Of a stretch of 64,000 bases of DNA, positions 11,744 to 23,592 are shown in pieces. Every line of letters begins with the position of its first letter. Position 1 is the stretch's first letter. Below the pieces are notes generated by a model. It searched no databases. It was not told the origin of the DNA and was given only the letters and a program-made list of their open reading frames with translations. Source of the DNA: Heterodera schachtii (lineage: Eukaryota; Nematoda; Chromadorea; Rhabditida; Heteroderidae); the NCBI GenBank assembly GCA_023374025.1, contig SIJG01000126.1, positions 232,606 to 296,605 on the forward strand, given 5' to 3'. Made by a program: the position numbers and the translations under genes.

Positions 11744-13480
11744 AGAACCATCAATTCTTTCTTTGAGGCAATAATTTTTTCGATGGTTGTATGAAAAATT
11801 TCGTAAACGATTAAAAAGGTAATTTGTAGAATTAATTCATTGCAAATAGGTAACGATAATATTTAGATTGCAAAAAACATATTTTTTTGTTAATGAATGG
11901 CAAACTATTACAATAAAAAGTAAATAAGAATTTAAAAAGATTAATTATTTCATTGTTATAATTAAAAATTAATTTAATATTGTAACTTAAAAATAAAGTA
12001 AAAATTACTAATTTAACCTATGAAAAAGGTAAAAAAAAAAGGTATAAAAATGCATAAAAAGACAAAATAGGTACAAAAAATGAGACTTTTCTTCTGATTA
12101 AAAAATAAAGATGCACTTCTACATGAGTTTATTAAAAAAACCAAATTTGATTTTTATGAAGAACTGATTAGGAAATAAATAAAATAAAAAAATATAATAA
12201 ATGTTTTAAAAATATTATTTCTATCAAAATAAAGTTCAAATGATAAAGAAAGAAAAAGAATATAATGTAAAATTAAATAATTTTAAAGTCAATAATTTAT
12301 CTTCCTTCAACATACGATTTAATTATTTTGACGTAAAGAGATGTAATGGAAATTTATTTAAAATAATAAATTCTTTAAATTGTACTTATTAAATAATATT
12401 ATTTCTTCTGAATTTCTTCATATAAATTAATTTATCTTCAATTCATTTTCAATACTTTCATAATGCAGTTTTTTAATTATTAATTATTTACATTTTTTAA
12501 TTAATTCATAAATCATTCTGGGTTTTCAAACATTAAATTCTTTTATGAAATAATTTGTTTAATTTAAAGAGCATTTAATAAATACCATTTTATTTAAAAT
12601 AATTAATTCTAAATTAATATATTTATTTTTTATTTGATCTCATTTTTTTTTCTATTTCTTCTGAAATATTTAATATTTTATAATTATCGCTTTAAAATAA
12701 TAAAAATATTTTCAGGGTACTTTTTTCGTTAAACTTAACATATCAAAATTTAATTCTGGTTGTATATGATGTTGAAAATTTATTTAATTTTCGTTTTTTA
12801 CGACTTTCGGCTATATTTAATTTTTAGAAGAATTATTTATTAAGATTTTCTTAAATGTTTTTTTTCATTTGCCTTATATTTTGTAAATTATTTTGTTAAA
12901 TTCTTTTTTTCGTAATTGAAAATGTCCTTTTTTTGCAAATGTTGGCATTTTTGTTGTTTATTGCCTTTTTCAAGTTCAGTCTCTTTTTAGACAGCCAATA
13001 GGTTACTGTAGGAAAGGGCCAAGAGCTTTCGGATTGATTGCCACCGGTGTTATGTCTTTTACTAAAAACTGCCAAGTTGTAAAAAAAATGTAAAACACAT
13101 AAAATTGTATCTTGTCTCAATTTCAACCAAATTAATATTTCATGGTGTCTTTATATAGTTCAGGTGTTTTATACCAGAATATTAATTTAAAATTTTTTTA
13201 AATAGTGTAAAAAAGTTATGGTTATTAAATTCCACCAAATCAAGTTTCATTTTGACTTAATGCATTTTAATGACTTGAAAATTTTAAATATTTATAATTA
13301 TATTCGCATGACCGTTGTAAATTTGTAATTAATTCTTCTGTCATCTTTTATAATCTTGCATCGTAATTATAATTAAATAATAAATAGTTTTATTGCATTT
13401 ATAACAATTTTTTTTTCTAAAGTATAACTTTGCTTTTTAAATATTTTCTTATAGAACTTGATAATCAATGCTATTTAATT
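11744..13480. other. A-rich then T-rich background; unrecognised island at 12900-13130
   Basis: The + strand is A-rich until about 12.4 kb and T-rich from about 12.6 kb. A more complex patch at 12930-13110 contains a 76-codon minus-strand frame (12896-13126). Its N-terminal half is not simple low-complexity sequence (it includes an ESSWPFPTVTYWLSKK stretch), but I recognise no family. It could be a fragment of an old element or an exon remnant. Confidence 0.5.
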
Positions 13481-13639
13481 TATTTTTCATGTTCAGTGTC
13501 TCCCGGATTTCCAGGAAAATGTTTTCATAATGAATATAGTGCAAATAATTCGGGATGTTTTTGTCTTTTAATTATTCTATCTTTTATTTCAAAATAATTA
13601 TTTAACACTCAGATCCGACGGTTCACGCACCCGCTAGTT
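13481..13639 (+). mobile_element. Possible Helitron 3' end
   Basis: The piece ends TCACGCACCCGCTAGT followed by T. The 17-mer at 13623-13639 is found again, exactly and in reverse orientation, at 45385-45401. A CTRRT terminus followed by T is the pattern expected at the 3' end of Helitrons, which leave no target duplication. Upstream, gttcagtgt also recurs in the same order beside the second copy. No 5' TC end or clear terminal hairpin was found, so the class is tentative; the shared terminus is certain. Confidence 0.45.
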
Positions 13640-14506
13640 CTTTCTTTATATAATCAGAATTCTAAAATTAATAAAAATATTTGTAGATTTATAAAAACTT
13701 TAAATATATAATGAAAGAATTAATTTGCTTTTAATTTGATTGTTTAAATTTTTGTATTTATTAATATTATTATAATTTTTTAATCCTTAATTGGGTCAAT
13801 ATCTTTTCTTATTTATTTTCATTGGTTCAAAATCTATTAACAAATTGTCATTAATTTGAAAAGTTTTCCCCATTGGCACCTATCGAAAATTAAGAATGAA
13901 GAAAATAGGATAAAACAGGGGCATTCCCGTTAATTTGCCGAAGGAATATCGTAAAATTGAAATAAAAATTTAATACAATTAACTTCATTCTCTAATATAA
14001 TTTATGTTTAAATTAAATAAAAAAGCTCTGCTGCTCGTGTTGGAAAAAGTCATTCAGTTTATCATTTTTTTTCTTATCAATTAAGAAATTCAAAAAATTT
14101 TTTTATATTTAATTTGAATAAGTTTTTATTATAGTATTTTTTATTTATTATCGAATTATATTATTAAAAGCATTTGAAAAATTGAAGAAAAAAAAAATTA
14201 TTTTTTAACTAAAAATATCTATTATCATTAAATGAAAAAGGAATAATTAATACTTTATACATTAATTTTTCATTAAAAATTGTAAATAAAATTCGATAAA
14301 ACTTCTAAATTAAAAATTATTTTAAAATATTTTATCACACTTTTCAACATGAAATTTTAAATGGAAGTGAATAATTAAAAATTATATTAAAAATGGAAAG
14401 AAATACGTATTTACTTATTATTTTTAAGATTAATATGCAAACATTTGAAATGCAAAATTTTTTAAAAAGGTAAAATAAGAGTTTGAATGTAGAGAACGTG
14501 GTGGGT
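13640..14506. other. T-rich background becoming A-rich
   Basis: A/T filler with no gene. The 78-codon minus-strand frame at 14344-14580 runs into the 26-bp duplication and is not supported. Confidence 0.65.
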
Positions 14507-14558
14507 CGAAGTGTCAAAAGTATCGATGTGGGCGAAGTGTCAAAAGTATGGATGCGGG
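14507..14558 (+). repeat. 26-bp tandem duplication (CGAAGTGTCAAAAGTAT)
   Basis: Two adjacent 26-bp copies start with CGAAGTGTCAAAAGTAT and end gatgyggg. They sit in a small G-rich island (14490-14580). A third diverged copy (CGAAGTGACAAAAGTAGAAA) is at 50154-50175, so the motif is dispersed, probably through a mobile element. Confidence 0.75.
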
Positions 14559-14725
14559 GTGATCGGAAGAGGCGGGTCATTTCAGTACGGAATAAATTAT
14601 TTTAATTAATTAATAATGTAATTATTTTAATCTATTAATTATATTTGCGGATTTTGAGCCTAATTATAATTTTGATTTATTGTTTTAGCATTTCCCAAAC
14701 AAGTTACATTTTTGTGAGAGAAATA

Positions 14726-14940
14726 CAGTGCCCCAAAAAAGAATCAAGGTTTTTTGAGTTCTTGGAGCTATAACTTTTTTTTAAACTTAACGAAATTTTT
14801 TAAAATTTTGTAGACTGATAGAGAACACTTAGAGCTATCAATGATATCAAGAATTAAAAATTTGGTTGCTTTGGAGCAAAATTATAAATAATTTTTCGAC
14901 AAAAATTTTCATAATGATGGTTTTTTAAATAACGCCCTTT
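14726..14940 (+). mobile_element. Tc1/mariner-like end, dispersed family member 1
   Basis: After a TA dinucleotide the sequence starts CAGTGCCCCAAAAAAGAATC, typical of Tc1/mariner termini. The following body (ataactttttttt, aaacttaacgaaattttt, then aaattttgtagactgata and gagaacacttagagctatca) recurs in diverged form at about 35385-35670 and 27300-27560 on the minus strand, and part of it near 54740-54810. There is no transposase frame. Confidence 0.55.
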
Positions 14941-15739
14941 ATGAGTTTTTTAAATAACGATTCCGCCCCGTTTAATTAACAATTTGATTAAAGCAGTTTC
15001 AAATTTATGAAATGGTTGACAATCATAAACCTCGGATTATGATTTTAACATTATCATAAAATTTAGTATTTAATTTATATAAACTATTGTTTATCATTTG
15101 CTATTATGTATATCCATAATGGGTGTTATAATAAATTTAAAAAAATGAATTGAGGGTTGACTCTCATCTATGCTCAAACGCAACCAAATAAAAATCGTGG
15201 TATTATCGACTGAAAATTTTATTTGTTTACGAGAACCTAGATGAAGTTCTTAAAAGGAATTCATCATTAGAGAATTTTAAAATAATTTATAATTCTAACA
15301 AAAAAATTTAAAAATTTTTTTTCCTAATCTAAAATCGAGTAAGAAATTAATTTTGCTATAATTTAATTTTAAATGTAAGCACGTTAATAATTTAATAGCT
15401 AAATTATCTTAATATAAAATAATTTTTAATTTCTAAAAAAATCCGTTACTAAACAGCACCCTACGACTTCGGTTATGGAATCTCATAGAAAAAACCCGAT
15501 CAGAACTTCAGCTGAAAAATCATATTTTTTCGGTCAAAAATTAGAACAATTTGTAACTGTTTTATATATAATAGAAATCTAAAGTAATATCTTAATTATA
15601 ATTAATTATACCGAGTATTTAAAAACTGTAAAGATAAATAATTATAAATCAAAAACCAATATTTTTTATATTGAATAGATTTACCACTGTTGCAATTCAT
15701 GAGCAGAGAAATTAATTTATTACTAATTGTTGAGTCTCG
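14941..15739. other. Background with small island at 15450-15530
   Basis: Mostly A/T filler. The island at 15455-15520 contains TTCAGCTGAA, a 10-bp palindrome, and a more even base composition, but its frames are quickly closed by stops. I cannot name it. Confidence 0.5.
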
Positions 15740-16096
15740 ATTCAGTTCAGTTTTCATTTTGGATTTTTCGGACATTTTCCCTTTTCTCATTTTGCCCCAA
15801 AACATTTCCTTTGCCATTCATCCACAAACCATCATTCAATTTTGACCTATTTTCCCATTTCTCTTTGGCCAACCATTTGTAATGTCTGTCACTCCCTTGG
15901 CCCCTCCCATTATGTCAGTATTTAAGCTCACCAATTGCCTCTCGCTTTTAACCATTCTTTTCCCATTCTCATCCTGACCCTTGCTCATCTTACCCTTAAC
16001 CAATTTACTTTACTTTCATCCTTTTTTCCTTTGCTTAATTCTTAAACACAAATAAACCAATCGCATTCCCCTTTTGTGGACATTTGGATTAATATT
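15740..16096 (+). mobile_element. CT-rich LTR-like block (possible solo or 5' LTR)
   Basis: This is the only strongly pyrimidine-rich, C-containing block in the window. In order it has a TGTAATGTCTGTCACTCCC start (15878), a TATA-like TATTTAAG (15919-15926), a C/T-rich leader, and an AATAAA signal (16051-16056). It is followed at once by a primer-binding-site-like TGGTGGAAGTTGGA (16097-16110). That order (promoter, poly-A signal, then TGG...) is what a long terminal repeat followed by a tRNA primer site would show. No second LTR and no gag or pol frame are present. The exact LTR edges, and a CA-3' end, are not clear. The 71-codon minus-strand frame at 15602-15817 only mirrors the CT-rich composition. 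Confidence 0.4.
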
Positions 16097-16110
16097 TGGT
16101 GGAAGTTGGA
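16097..16110 (+). promoter_or_regulatory. Candidate reverse-transcription primer-binding site
   Basis: TGGTGGAAGTTGGA begins with TGG, complementary to the CCA end of a tRNA, just downstream of the LTR-like block. The matching tRNA cannot be named without a search. Confidence 0.3.
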
Positions 16111-16500
16111 ATTAAATAAGGCATATCGAAGTCTAAGCTTAGCCAAATACACAACACTAATATTATCAAAAAAAATTTATTTAAATTATATATGTCACAT
16201 TAATATTTTATTTTGTTTGTAAATGTAAATTTTTTTGTGTACTGCTTAATATTTAATATTTATTGTTTATGCTATTAAAATAATTTAAAAACATTTGTTT
16301 AATTGAATAAATGATTAATTAATGAATTTAACGAGCCGAAAAAAGGAATGTGATATGCGTTGAAATCCGGCAAAATCAGTATTGCATCAAATAGTCACTC
16401 GACGAGATTTTTGTTTTTAAATTTATATATGCCAATATAATAAATATTTAATTATGGCAAATACAAATAATTTAATTACCTATTTTATTTGAAATTAAAT
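16111..16500. other. A/T background without a gene
   Basis: Filler between the LTR-like block and the tandem duplication. A short more complex patch near 16335-16410 is unassigned. Confidence 0.6.
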
Positions 16501-16628
16501 AAAAATACAGCGTTAAATTTAATGAAGCGCAGACCCTTGGAAAATATTTAACTCAAAATTATATAAAAATACAGCGTTAAATTTAATGAAGCGCAGACCC
16601 TTGGAAAATATTTAACTCAAAATTATAT
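16501..16628 (+). repeat. Exact 64-bp tandem duplication
   Basis: Positions 16501-16564 and 16565-16628 are identical, each holding the words acagcgttaaattt, gaagcgcagacccttgg and aaaatatttaactc. Complete identity in such mutable A/T-rich sequence suggests a recent slippage or unequal-exchange event, or an assembly artefact. Confidence 0.95.
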
Positions 16629-17233
16629 AGTTATTCATTTTCAATATAAAACTATAATAGCTACCAAATTTAATAAATATTTATAAATTTAATTATATTT
16701 GCTAATAATATTAACATACATAATTTACCAATTCAACATATATTACATAAAAAATAAATATAAATAAATCCGAAAACTGATATTAAATTCTCGAGGAGCA
16801 GTTGCCCATGTTAGCAATGATAATTTAAAAGTAAAGAGTAATTTACAATAAATATAAAATAAGACTAATATAAAAGAGTCGTTAAGTTTGGTGATTAATC
16901 TCCCGTCAGCTCAATCACTTATTTTTCTTGATACTATTATAAATAGCTCATTTAACTTAAATGATTTAATAAATAAAATAAATCAAAAGGGTACTGGGCA
17001 ATCTGAAACGATATATTAGCCTTCATCAAGTGATTAAACTAAAAATATATATTAAAATATAAAAAATAAATTACAATTTAATTCTAAATATTTTAGTTGT
17101 AAATTAAAATTATTCTTGAAAAAATTTTAAAACAAAATAAATTTAAAAAATTTGTTATGTAAATAGAATAGAAAAAATTATTTATTACCAGCGTTGCTTA
17201 TAAATATTGAGGCTTTAAAACATAAAACCAAAA
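16629..17233. other. A-rich background without a gene
   Basis: Filler. Slightly more complex patches near 16785-16810 and 16985-17035 carry no recognisable gene or element. Confidence 0.6.
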
Positions 17234-17313
17234 TTTTTTTTTTTTTTTTGAATTTTTCTAAGAAATTTTTTTCCCACAAAATAGTCCGCAAATGTCCGTC
17301 CGCAAGTGTCGCG
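17234..17313 (-). mobile_element. Solo end of the GCGGAC element family
   Basis: After a T-run (17234-17249), taagaaatttttttcccac leads into GTCCGCAAATGTCCGTCCGC and then aagtgtcg. The order (a T/A stretch with a taagaaa block, then GTCCGCAAATGTCC words) matches the right arm of the 7.5-8.6 kb element. No partner end is seen within a few kb, so this is a truncated or solo copy. Confidence 0.6.
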
Positions 17314-18055
17314 GAATCTATTTTTTAAATATAAATTAATTAATGAAGATAATATTGGAGCATTAGAAAATGAATAAACTAAATACTAATGATCAATAAC
17401 CGAAGCCGTACCAACCAACATTAACAATTGTGACCATTTCACATGATAATAAATCAGAATTTCTATTATAAAATTCTACTCATAAAATACATTTAAAAAT
17501 TGAAAAAGTGAATAGATTAATTTGCCATTATTCTTGCTATTTTATGCATACATATTAAAAATAAATTTAACAAATTGAATTTTCATAAGTAATCAATAAT
17601 TAATTGAATAATTATTTTTAAATTAAAATTATTTTACACATAATAAAATTTCTTAAATATTTCACTAAACTTTTAGGATGTATGTAAATTATTATAAAAG
17701 TTCAACTGACCAAGCACTCATATATAAGTGTTTACCAAACAACGAAACGTAAATAATGAAAAGATTAGTGACATAATTTAGCAACCGTAAATTATATTGA
17801 AATTTGAGTCGAAATAATTGAAATAAATTAATTAAAATTATTTAAACTAATATAAAATTGTAACTGACAAATAGAAAAGAAGAATAAATGTTCAAATGAC
17901 TTCGTTAAAACGAAGAAACCCAACGAGAAATGTAAAAATATATTGCTATATAACGGAATACAAAACCAATAATAATATTATAATAATATTTATCATATAT
18001 TAGCAAGTATGAAATATTTGTTAATTTAAAGCCATAAGATAGAAAATTGAAAAAA
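17314..18055. other. A-rich background without a gene
   Basis: A/T filler; nothing recognisable. Confidence 0.65.
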
Positions 18056-18162
18056 TTCTCGAATCACGGGTTTTTCGGGTCTCGGCGTCGAGTTTCGGTC
18101 TGGGGGTCGAGTCTCGGTCTCTGTCTCGACTCTCGGGAAATTTTTGGTCGCGAACAGCACTA
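18056..18162 (-). mobile_element. TCTCG-rich hAT-like end or miniature element, copy 2
   Basis: On the minus strand it starts TAGTGCTGTTCGCGACC at 18162 and continues with many TCTCG/CGAGA words (GTCTCGGCGTCGAG, GTCTCGGTCTCTGTCTCGAC on the + strand). Compare TAGTGATGCTCGAG in the copy at 9105. The composition is sharply different from the flanks. The other end is unclear. Confidence 0.5.
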
Positions 18163-19859
18163 GTGATTAATGAATGATAAACTTAATTAATTAATTTTAA
18201 CCAAATATATATTTAGTATTTTAAATATTATAATTATTTTTACAAATTACAACTTGATCAAACAAGAAGAAAACAAAAAGATCAGCCCGACTAAGGCATG
18301 CACGGCAGCCTGCCTATCAACCTGCCTTTCACGACTTAAATTAATAAAATTTAATTTTTTTTTAAATTGTGAAGAATCTTTATGATTTAGTAAAATAAAT
18401 AATATCAATGATACAACTTCAATTTAACTTATAATATTTGCCAAATAATAAAATTTTTAAGTAAATCAATCGAGATAAATAATTTTCGTTATCATAAAAC
18501 CTTATTTCAGAAAAGTTTTAGCCAATGATTATTCTTACGGCATTTAAGTTATTAATAATATATTATATATTTTTCCGTATTTAAAGTTAACCTTAAATAT
18601 TTAAATAAACATAAAAATAACATATAATATATATATATATATATTATATATTATATAAATTATGTTTTTTACATCTTTTACAGATAAGTAAAATTCACCA
18701 TTTTTTAATGATAAAAATGAGAAAACCAATAAATTAAAAAAGAACGATTGAGTATGGGATGTGTTGGATTGAGCAACACACAGAAACATTAAATCATGAA
18801 AATTTATTATAAAATGCAAATGTCAAAATACTAAAAAAACAATCTAGTTTATAAAGTAAAACAAAAAAAAACATTAGGTTTATATGATTTAGTTTAAAAT
18901 TATTGTCAATTATTATTGTATTGATTTTAGAAACCATAAACTAGCAATATTTTAACTTTAATATTTAAATTAATCAATTAATTTATATTTAAAAATTTAG
19001 TTTATATTAAGTCAAGATAAGTTCTTCCAAATCCATTCAAGTCGAATTATCATGTTTTTACTGAATTAGACGTAATTGAATGCAAACTTTTAAATTAAAA
19101 TAATTAATTTTGAAGAGAAAATAACAAAATTATTTCAAATCAATATTGATTTATTTTTAATTCATCTTGGTCCTTATTCTTATATACATTTTCAATAATC
19201 TCAAATCTATTTATTTCAATATTAAATATGTTCACTTAAATTGAAAATATACTTTTATAGTTTCAATTTTGAAACATTAATATATATTTTTTGTCTATAA
19301 ATTTAATTTCATTAAAGAAACTATGTGAAAAAACCTCTCCTGAGAGGTGCAGAGGAGCTCGTTGTGAAGGCGAGAATATTAATGAAAAATAAATGAATAA
19401 CACAAAGCCATAAAAAAATTCCAAAAAAAAATTATGAATTTTTTAAATTAAATGAAACCATTTAAGAATTTAATATATTTTTTCAATAAATTATATTTAA
19501 ATTAATTAATGGGTTTTAAATAAAATTATAATTATTAAAAAAAGAAGAGAATATTTCTTATATTAAAAAAATAAAAATTAAGCGATCGAAAATTTTTTAT
19601 TTTATAAATTAGTTTATTAAACATAATTTTCTTCATGTAAAAATACATTAAATTGATTTAAATTTCTTTATTAAATATGATGAAATCTTTTCCCAAAAAT
19701 TCGACAATGGGGTCGGGTCGGGGAGGAGCTTATATTCTCCCCAATCATATGAAAAAAATGATGTTTTTTCTGATGAAAAATTATAAATTGATGATGCAAA
19801 TGGAGAAATTAAGCATAAATCCAAATTATGTGTTAAATATAAGCATATTGTAAGCACTA
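18163..19859. other. A/T background with three small GC islands
   Basis: Islands: 18280-18340 with repeated CCTGCC words; 19334-19375, where CCTCTC-CT-GAGAGG (19334-19347) forms a tight stem; and 19705-19745 with GGGTCGGGTCGGGGAGG. An AT dinucleotide run is at about 18625-18660. The frames at 18601-18819 and 19648-19857 are composition-driven. No gene. Confidence 0.6.
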
Positions 19860-22050
19860 GAGATCGGATCGTTCGATTTTTTTTTTGTTTTTTTCGATTT
19901 TCACTTCGGTTTTTGACCGAAAAAACCTGCCGAGATGAGAATTTTGGTCATATTTTAGCGGATTTTCATCAAAAAATTACCAATTTAAGGATTTCGGAAA
20001 AATTTGGTAATTTAATTCCTTTTATTTTTTGCTTATTTATTTTATATAATCTTTTTATTATAAATTTATCAAAATTTACTCAAATTAAATTTAAAAGTTT
20101 AGAAAAAATCGAAATGTTTTTTTATGATAATTTTTTTGCTTTTTACCATTAAAATTAATTCTTTCTTAATTGCTGCTATTCTTCATAACAAAAGTTTATT
20201 AGTTCCGAAAGATAAAAAATAATTTATTTTCATTATTCAATTTTTTACTGTCTTTTTTATAATTTTAATATTTTTATTAACGCATACATATTTTCCTTAA
20301 AGTTTATTAATTTTCCATTTTTATATAGTATCTAAATAATCATTTAAATGAACAAAATATCAAAAAGCAATTTATATAATTTATTCAAAAATTATTAAAA
20401 ATATTTAAATTCAAAGAATATATAAAAATGATGAAAATTTCTATTTGGAGTTTTTAAAACTTTTATTATTTTTTCGGGTATAAAAATATAATAAATATAA
20501 TAATAATTAGGAATATTTTTTATTTTCAGTTTTAAATGTTTTATAAATAATATTTTTTTTTAATAAATAATAATTATTTAATACATATTTTGCCTTAGAT
20601 TTATTCATTTGTTTTTTTATTCTTTTTTCATTTCATGGCGTCTCTCCGTAAAAATCTCAGTGTCGTCCTATAAATGCGCAAAACATCAGAAAACCCGGAA
20701 AAAATGTATTGTTTAGCTAATTTCCATTTTCTTTCAAAATAAAATGCAGTATTAGAATTATTTTTTCTTTATTGAATATTTTAAAAATGTATTTTTTTTT
20801 AATAATAGACATAAATATGTTAATTAATGAATTAAAATTATAACTTGTATCTTTATTATTCATTTATTTTAAATAAAGTACTTATTTTTCAATTAATTTT
20901 CATTGTGTAAATTTTTTCCATCATTTCAAAGCCAATATGTAATGGTTTATTTTTAGTGGGTTAGGTTTTGAATTTTTAAATTTTAAGCTTAATAATTTAA
21001 TTAGCATTAATTTGTTTAACTTAGTATTCGCTTTTTCTATTTTTTACTACGACATCAAAAGTCTTTTAAAAATATTCTCAACGCAGAGCATTGTTCTATT
21101 TTTTTTCTCTTGCCATTTTGTCGATTAGTTTTATTTCCTATTGTATTTAAATTTTTAGTTTTCCTGCTTATAATAATTTTAATTTAAAAACTAGGTATTA
21201 ATTCTTGCAGTTGGAGCTGAAATATTGAATTTATATTGTTTACAGGAAAATAAGTGCATTTTAATATATGCTAGACTTATCTAAAATATCTGTAAATATT
21301 CTTGCTTACGAAAAATATTTGTTTCATCGTGCTCATAAATATTTATTCGTCCAAAATTAGTTTCGAATTTTTTATAATAAATTTTAATTATCTATTTATT
21401 TTTAAAATCATATTTCAAATACATTTTATTTGCTATTATCTTCTTTATGTAATTAAAAACTTTAATTAGTATGTTATAAAAATTTTATTCCTAATTCATA
21501 TACTTTTTTTAATGATTTTTATAATTTTTAAACTAATCAATGTATTTATTGAATGAAGATTATAAGAAATATATATGAAATTTATTTTATTTTATAATTG
21601 TGACATTTTAATAAAAACGCATATTCAATGAATGGAGAAATAAAAAATACCTATGCTTTTAAGAAATACCACATATCAAATATGAGATGTTTTGGTTATA
21701 ATAATAAAAATTTTACTGTTCATAGATAATTAATTCTTGATTCTATTTTATATTATAAATTACTGATCAATTTTTTCCAAATATCTTTATTGAGTTAATT
21801 TATTTAGTAGGCTTCTTATTTTTATATTATTTAATATTATAAGATAATTTGTAAGCGATAAAAATTTTTTTTTAATTTAATCTGTTAATTAGGTTAACGT
21901 TGATTGACTATTAATTAAATAGTAATTATAGTCGAATTTATTTATGTATTTATAAAAAAAAAATTATTTTTTATATAATTGAAAATATTTTTTGATATAA
22001 CTTTACTCAAAAGCAACTAAATTTTTAATTCTGTGTCATCATCGGAAAAG
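19860..22050. other. T-rich domain without a gene
   Basis: The + strand becomes T-rich near 19.86 kb, right at a more complex patch (agatcggatcgttcg, and cactcgg-like words to 19960) that looks like a transposon edge. The 79-codon frame at 19913-20152 starts in this patch and then becomes low-complexity; I do not support it. Confidence 0.6.
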
Positions 22051-23220
22051 GTGAAATTTTAAATTAAAATAGAGGGCTTGAATATGGAAGATCTGCTTTG
22101 TTGACGGCAACTTCAGAGCTCCGATTTCTATATTAATGTGTTTTTTATTTCTCCAATTCAGAAAAATCAAATAAATTTATTCTTTTATAAAACCCATTAA
22201 TAAAGCACATATTTAATTTATTTTTTCCATATTCCTACATCATTTCCACTTCTTTTTAATGCGGCAGATATTCTATATTAATAAATGCATTTTTATGTGA
22301 GTTAATTACTATTGACTTGCTTAAGGTTAATCTTTTTTGAATTATCAAACTGGTATTCATTATAATGTTGGCAAAATCTTCCTATTATTTATTCATAAAT
22401 TACTAATTATCAAAGCTTATAATGAATTTTGTTAAAAATATTTTTAAGTTAAACTAATTTTCTATTCCTTCTCTGTGACAAATTCAATTAATAAAATACT
22501 ATATATTTTTTTAATTTACAATTTATTATTAAACAAATCACATTGAGATAAATAGCATAAAAAAATTCTTTTTTTTCACTTGGTAAAAAGAAATTAACAG
22601 ATTTTTCATCATTTAAAATAGCAAAAAATCAAAACCCTACATAAAAGGGACACATTTTATAGTAAAAAAATCGATTAATGATTAAATTAAAATTAATGTG
22701 ATATATAATATATTCGTCAATATGATTGAAATAAAATATAAAAATAATTAAATGATACTAGATAAGCTTGATTTGCTAAAAAATTGGACTAAGGAGTCAT
22801 GGAAACAACAATTGCTTAGAAAAAATTTATCTTTGAAAATAAATAAATAATTTTTCTTCTTTTTAAATAATTGGAATTATTAATAAAATGATCTATTTTA
22901 TGCAGCAAAAAATAAATAAATGATAAAGAAAAGATATTACTGAATAAAGAAAACAATTAATTTAAAAACAATTAAATTAAAAATTAAATTGCATAAAATA
23001 TTTTATATTTTATTAATAAAATTATTGTTACAAAAATTTATAACTTAATTTAATTTTTATTAATAAATGTTTTTTAAAATTATAATCAGTTTCTTATGTT
23101 TTTCTTGGTGGATTTAATGAAATTTATTTAAATAATTGCATAATGAACTTTAATTAATTTAATTTTCTCATAAGGAATTAAATGCAATAAAAGATTAGTT
23201 GATACTTTGGTTCTGGTCGG
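22051..23220. other. T-rich to A-rich transition; island at 22070-22140
   Basis: The island (ggaagatctgctttgttgacgg...) is unassigned. The short motif gcggcagatattctatatta near 22261 resembles gcggctggtatttctatatt near 32091, in the same orientation. The strand asymmetry changes to A-rich near 22.6 kb. Confidence 0.5.
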
Positions 23221-23592
23221 TTTTACGCGTCCCATGACATTTTACGCGTCCAAAAACAATATTTTTCGAACCGTTAATTGGAATCTGAGGCAACTCATGC
23301 AAAAAAAGCCTATGCGTAGACTTAAGCCTAAAGCTTAGGCCTAGTCTAACAATAAGCGATTGTTTCAGTTGCATTGTATCTAGTTTTCTTGACACCTTTA
23401 TTACTACTAGTTTTAATTAAAAAAGATTACTGAATACCGTACCAAAAAAAGGTTTCCTCTTAGTTATTAAGACGGCTAAAATACCATGGGCACTAAAATG
23501 TCATGGGACGTGTAAACTGTTTTTGCGACGCGTAAAATGCCATGGGACGCGTAAAATGCCATGGGAAGGAAAATTCCATGGGACGCGTAAAA
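23221..23592. mobile_element. 372-bp element with CATGGGACGCGTAAAA ends
   Basis: The left end is TTTTACGCGTCCCATGACAT followed by another TTTTACGCGTCC. The right end has the same words inverted, CATGGGACGCGTAAAA, repeated with a spacing of about 17-19 bp (23485-23592). The centre holds an imperfect hairpin (agacttaagcctaa against gcttaggcctagtct, about 23319-23348). MluI-type ACGCGT and NcoI-type CCATGG palindromes alternate. The structure fits a non-autonomous inverted-repeat element with iterated terminal words, similar in plan (not in sequence) to the GCGGAC element. The 66-codon minus-strand frame at 23195-23395 spans it and is not supported. Confidence 0.75.

Noticed and set aside
15602..15817. 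K/E-rich 71-codon minus-strand frame
   Set aside because: It mirrors the CT-rich strand of the LTR-like block; half of it is low-complexity background.
18601..18819. 72-codon minus-strand frame
   Set aside because: Ends in the AT dinucleotide run and shows only composition-driven residues.
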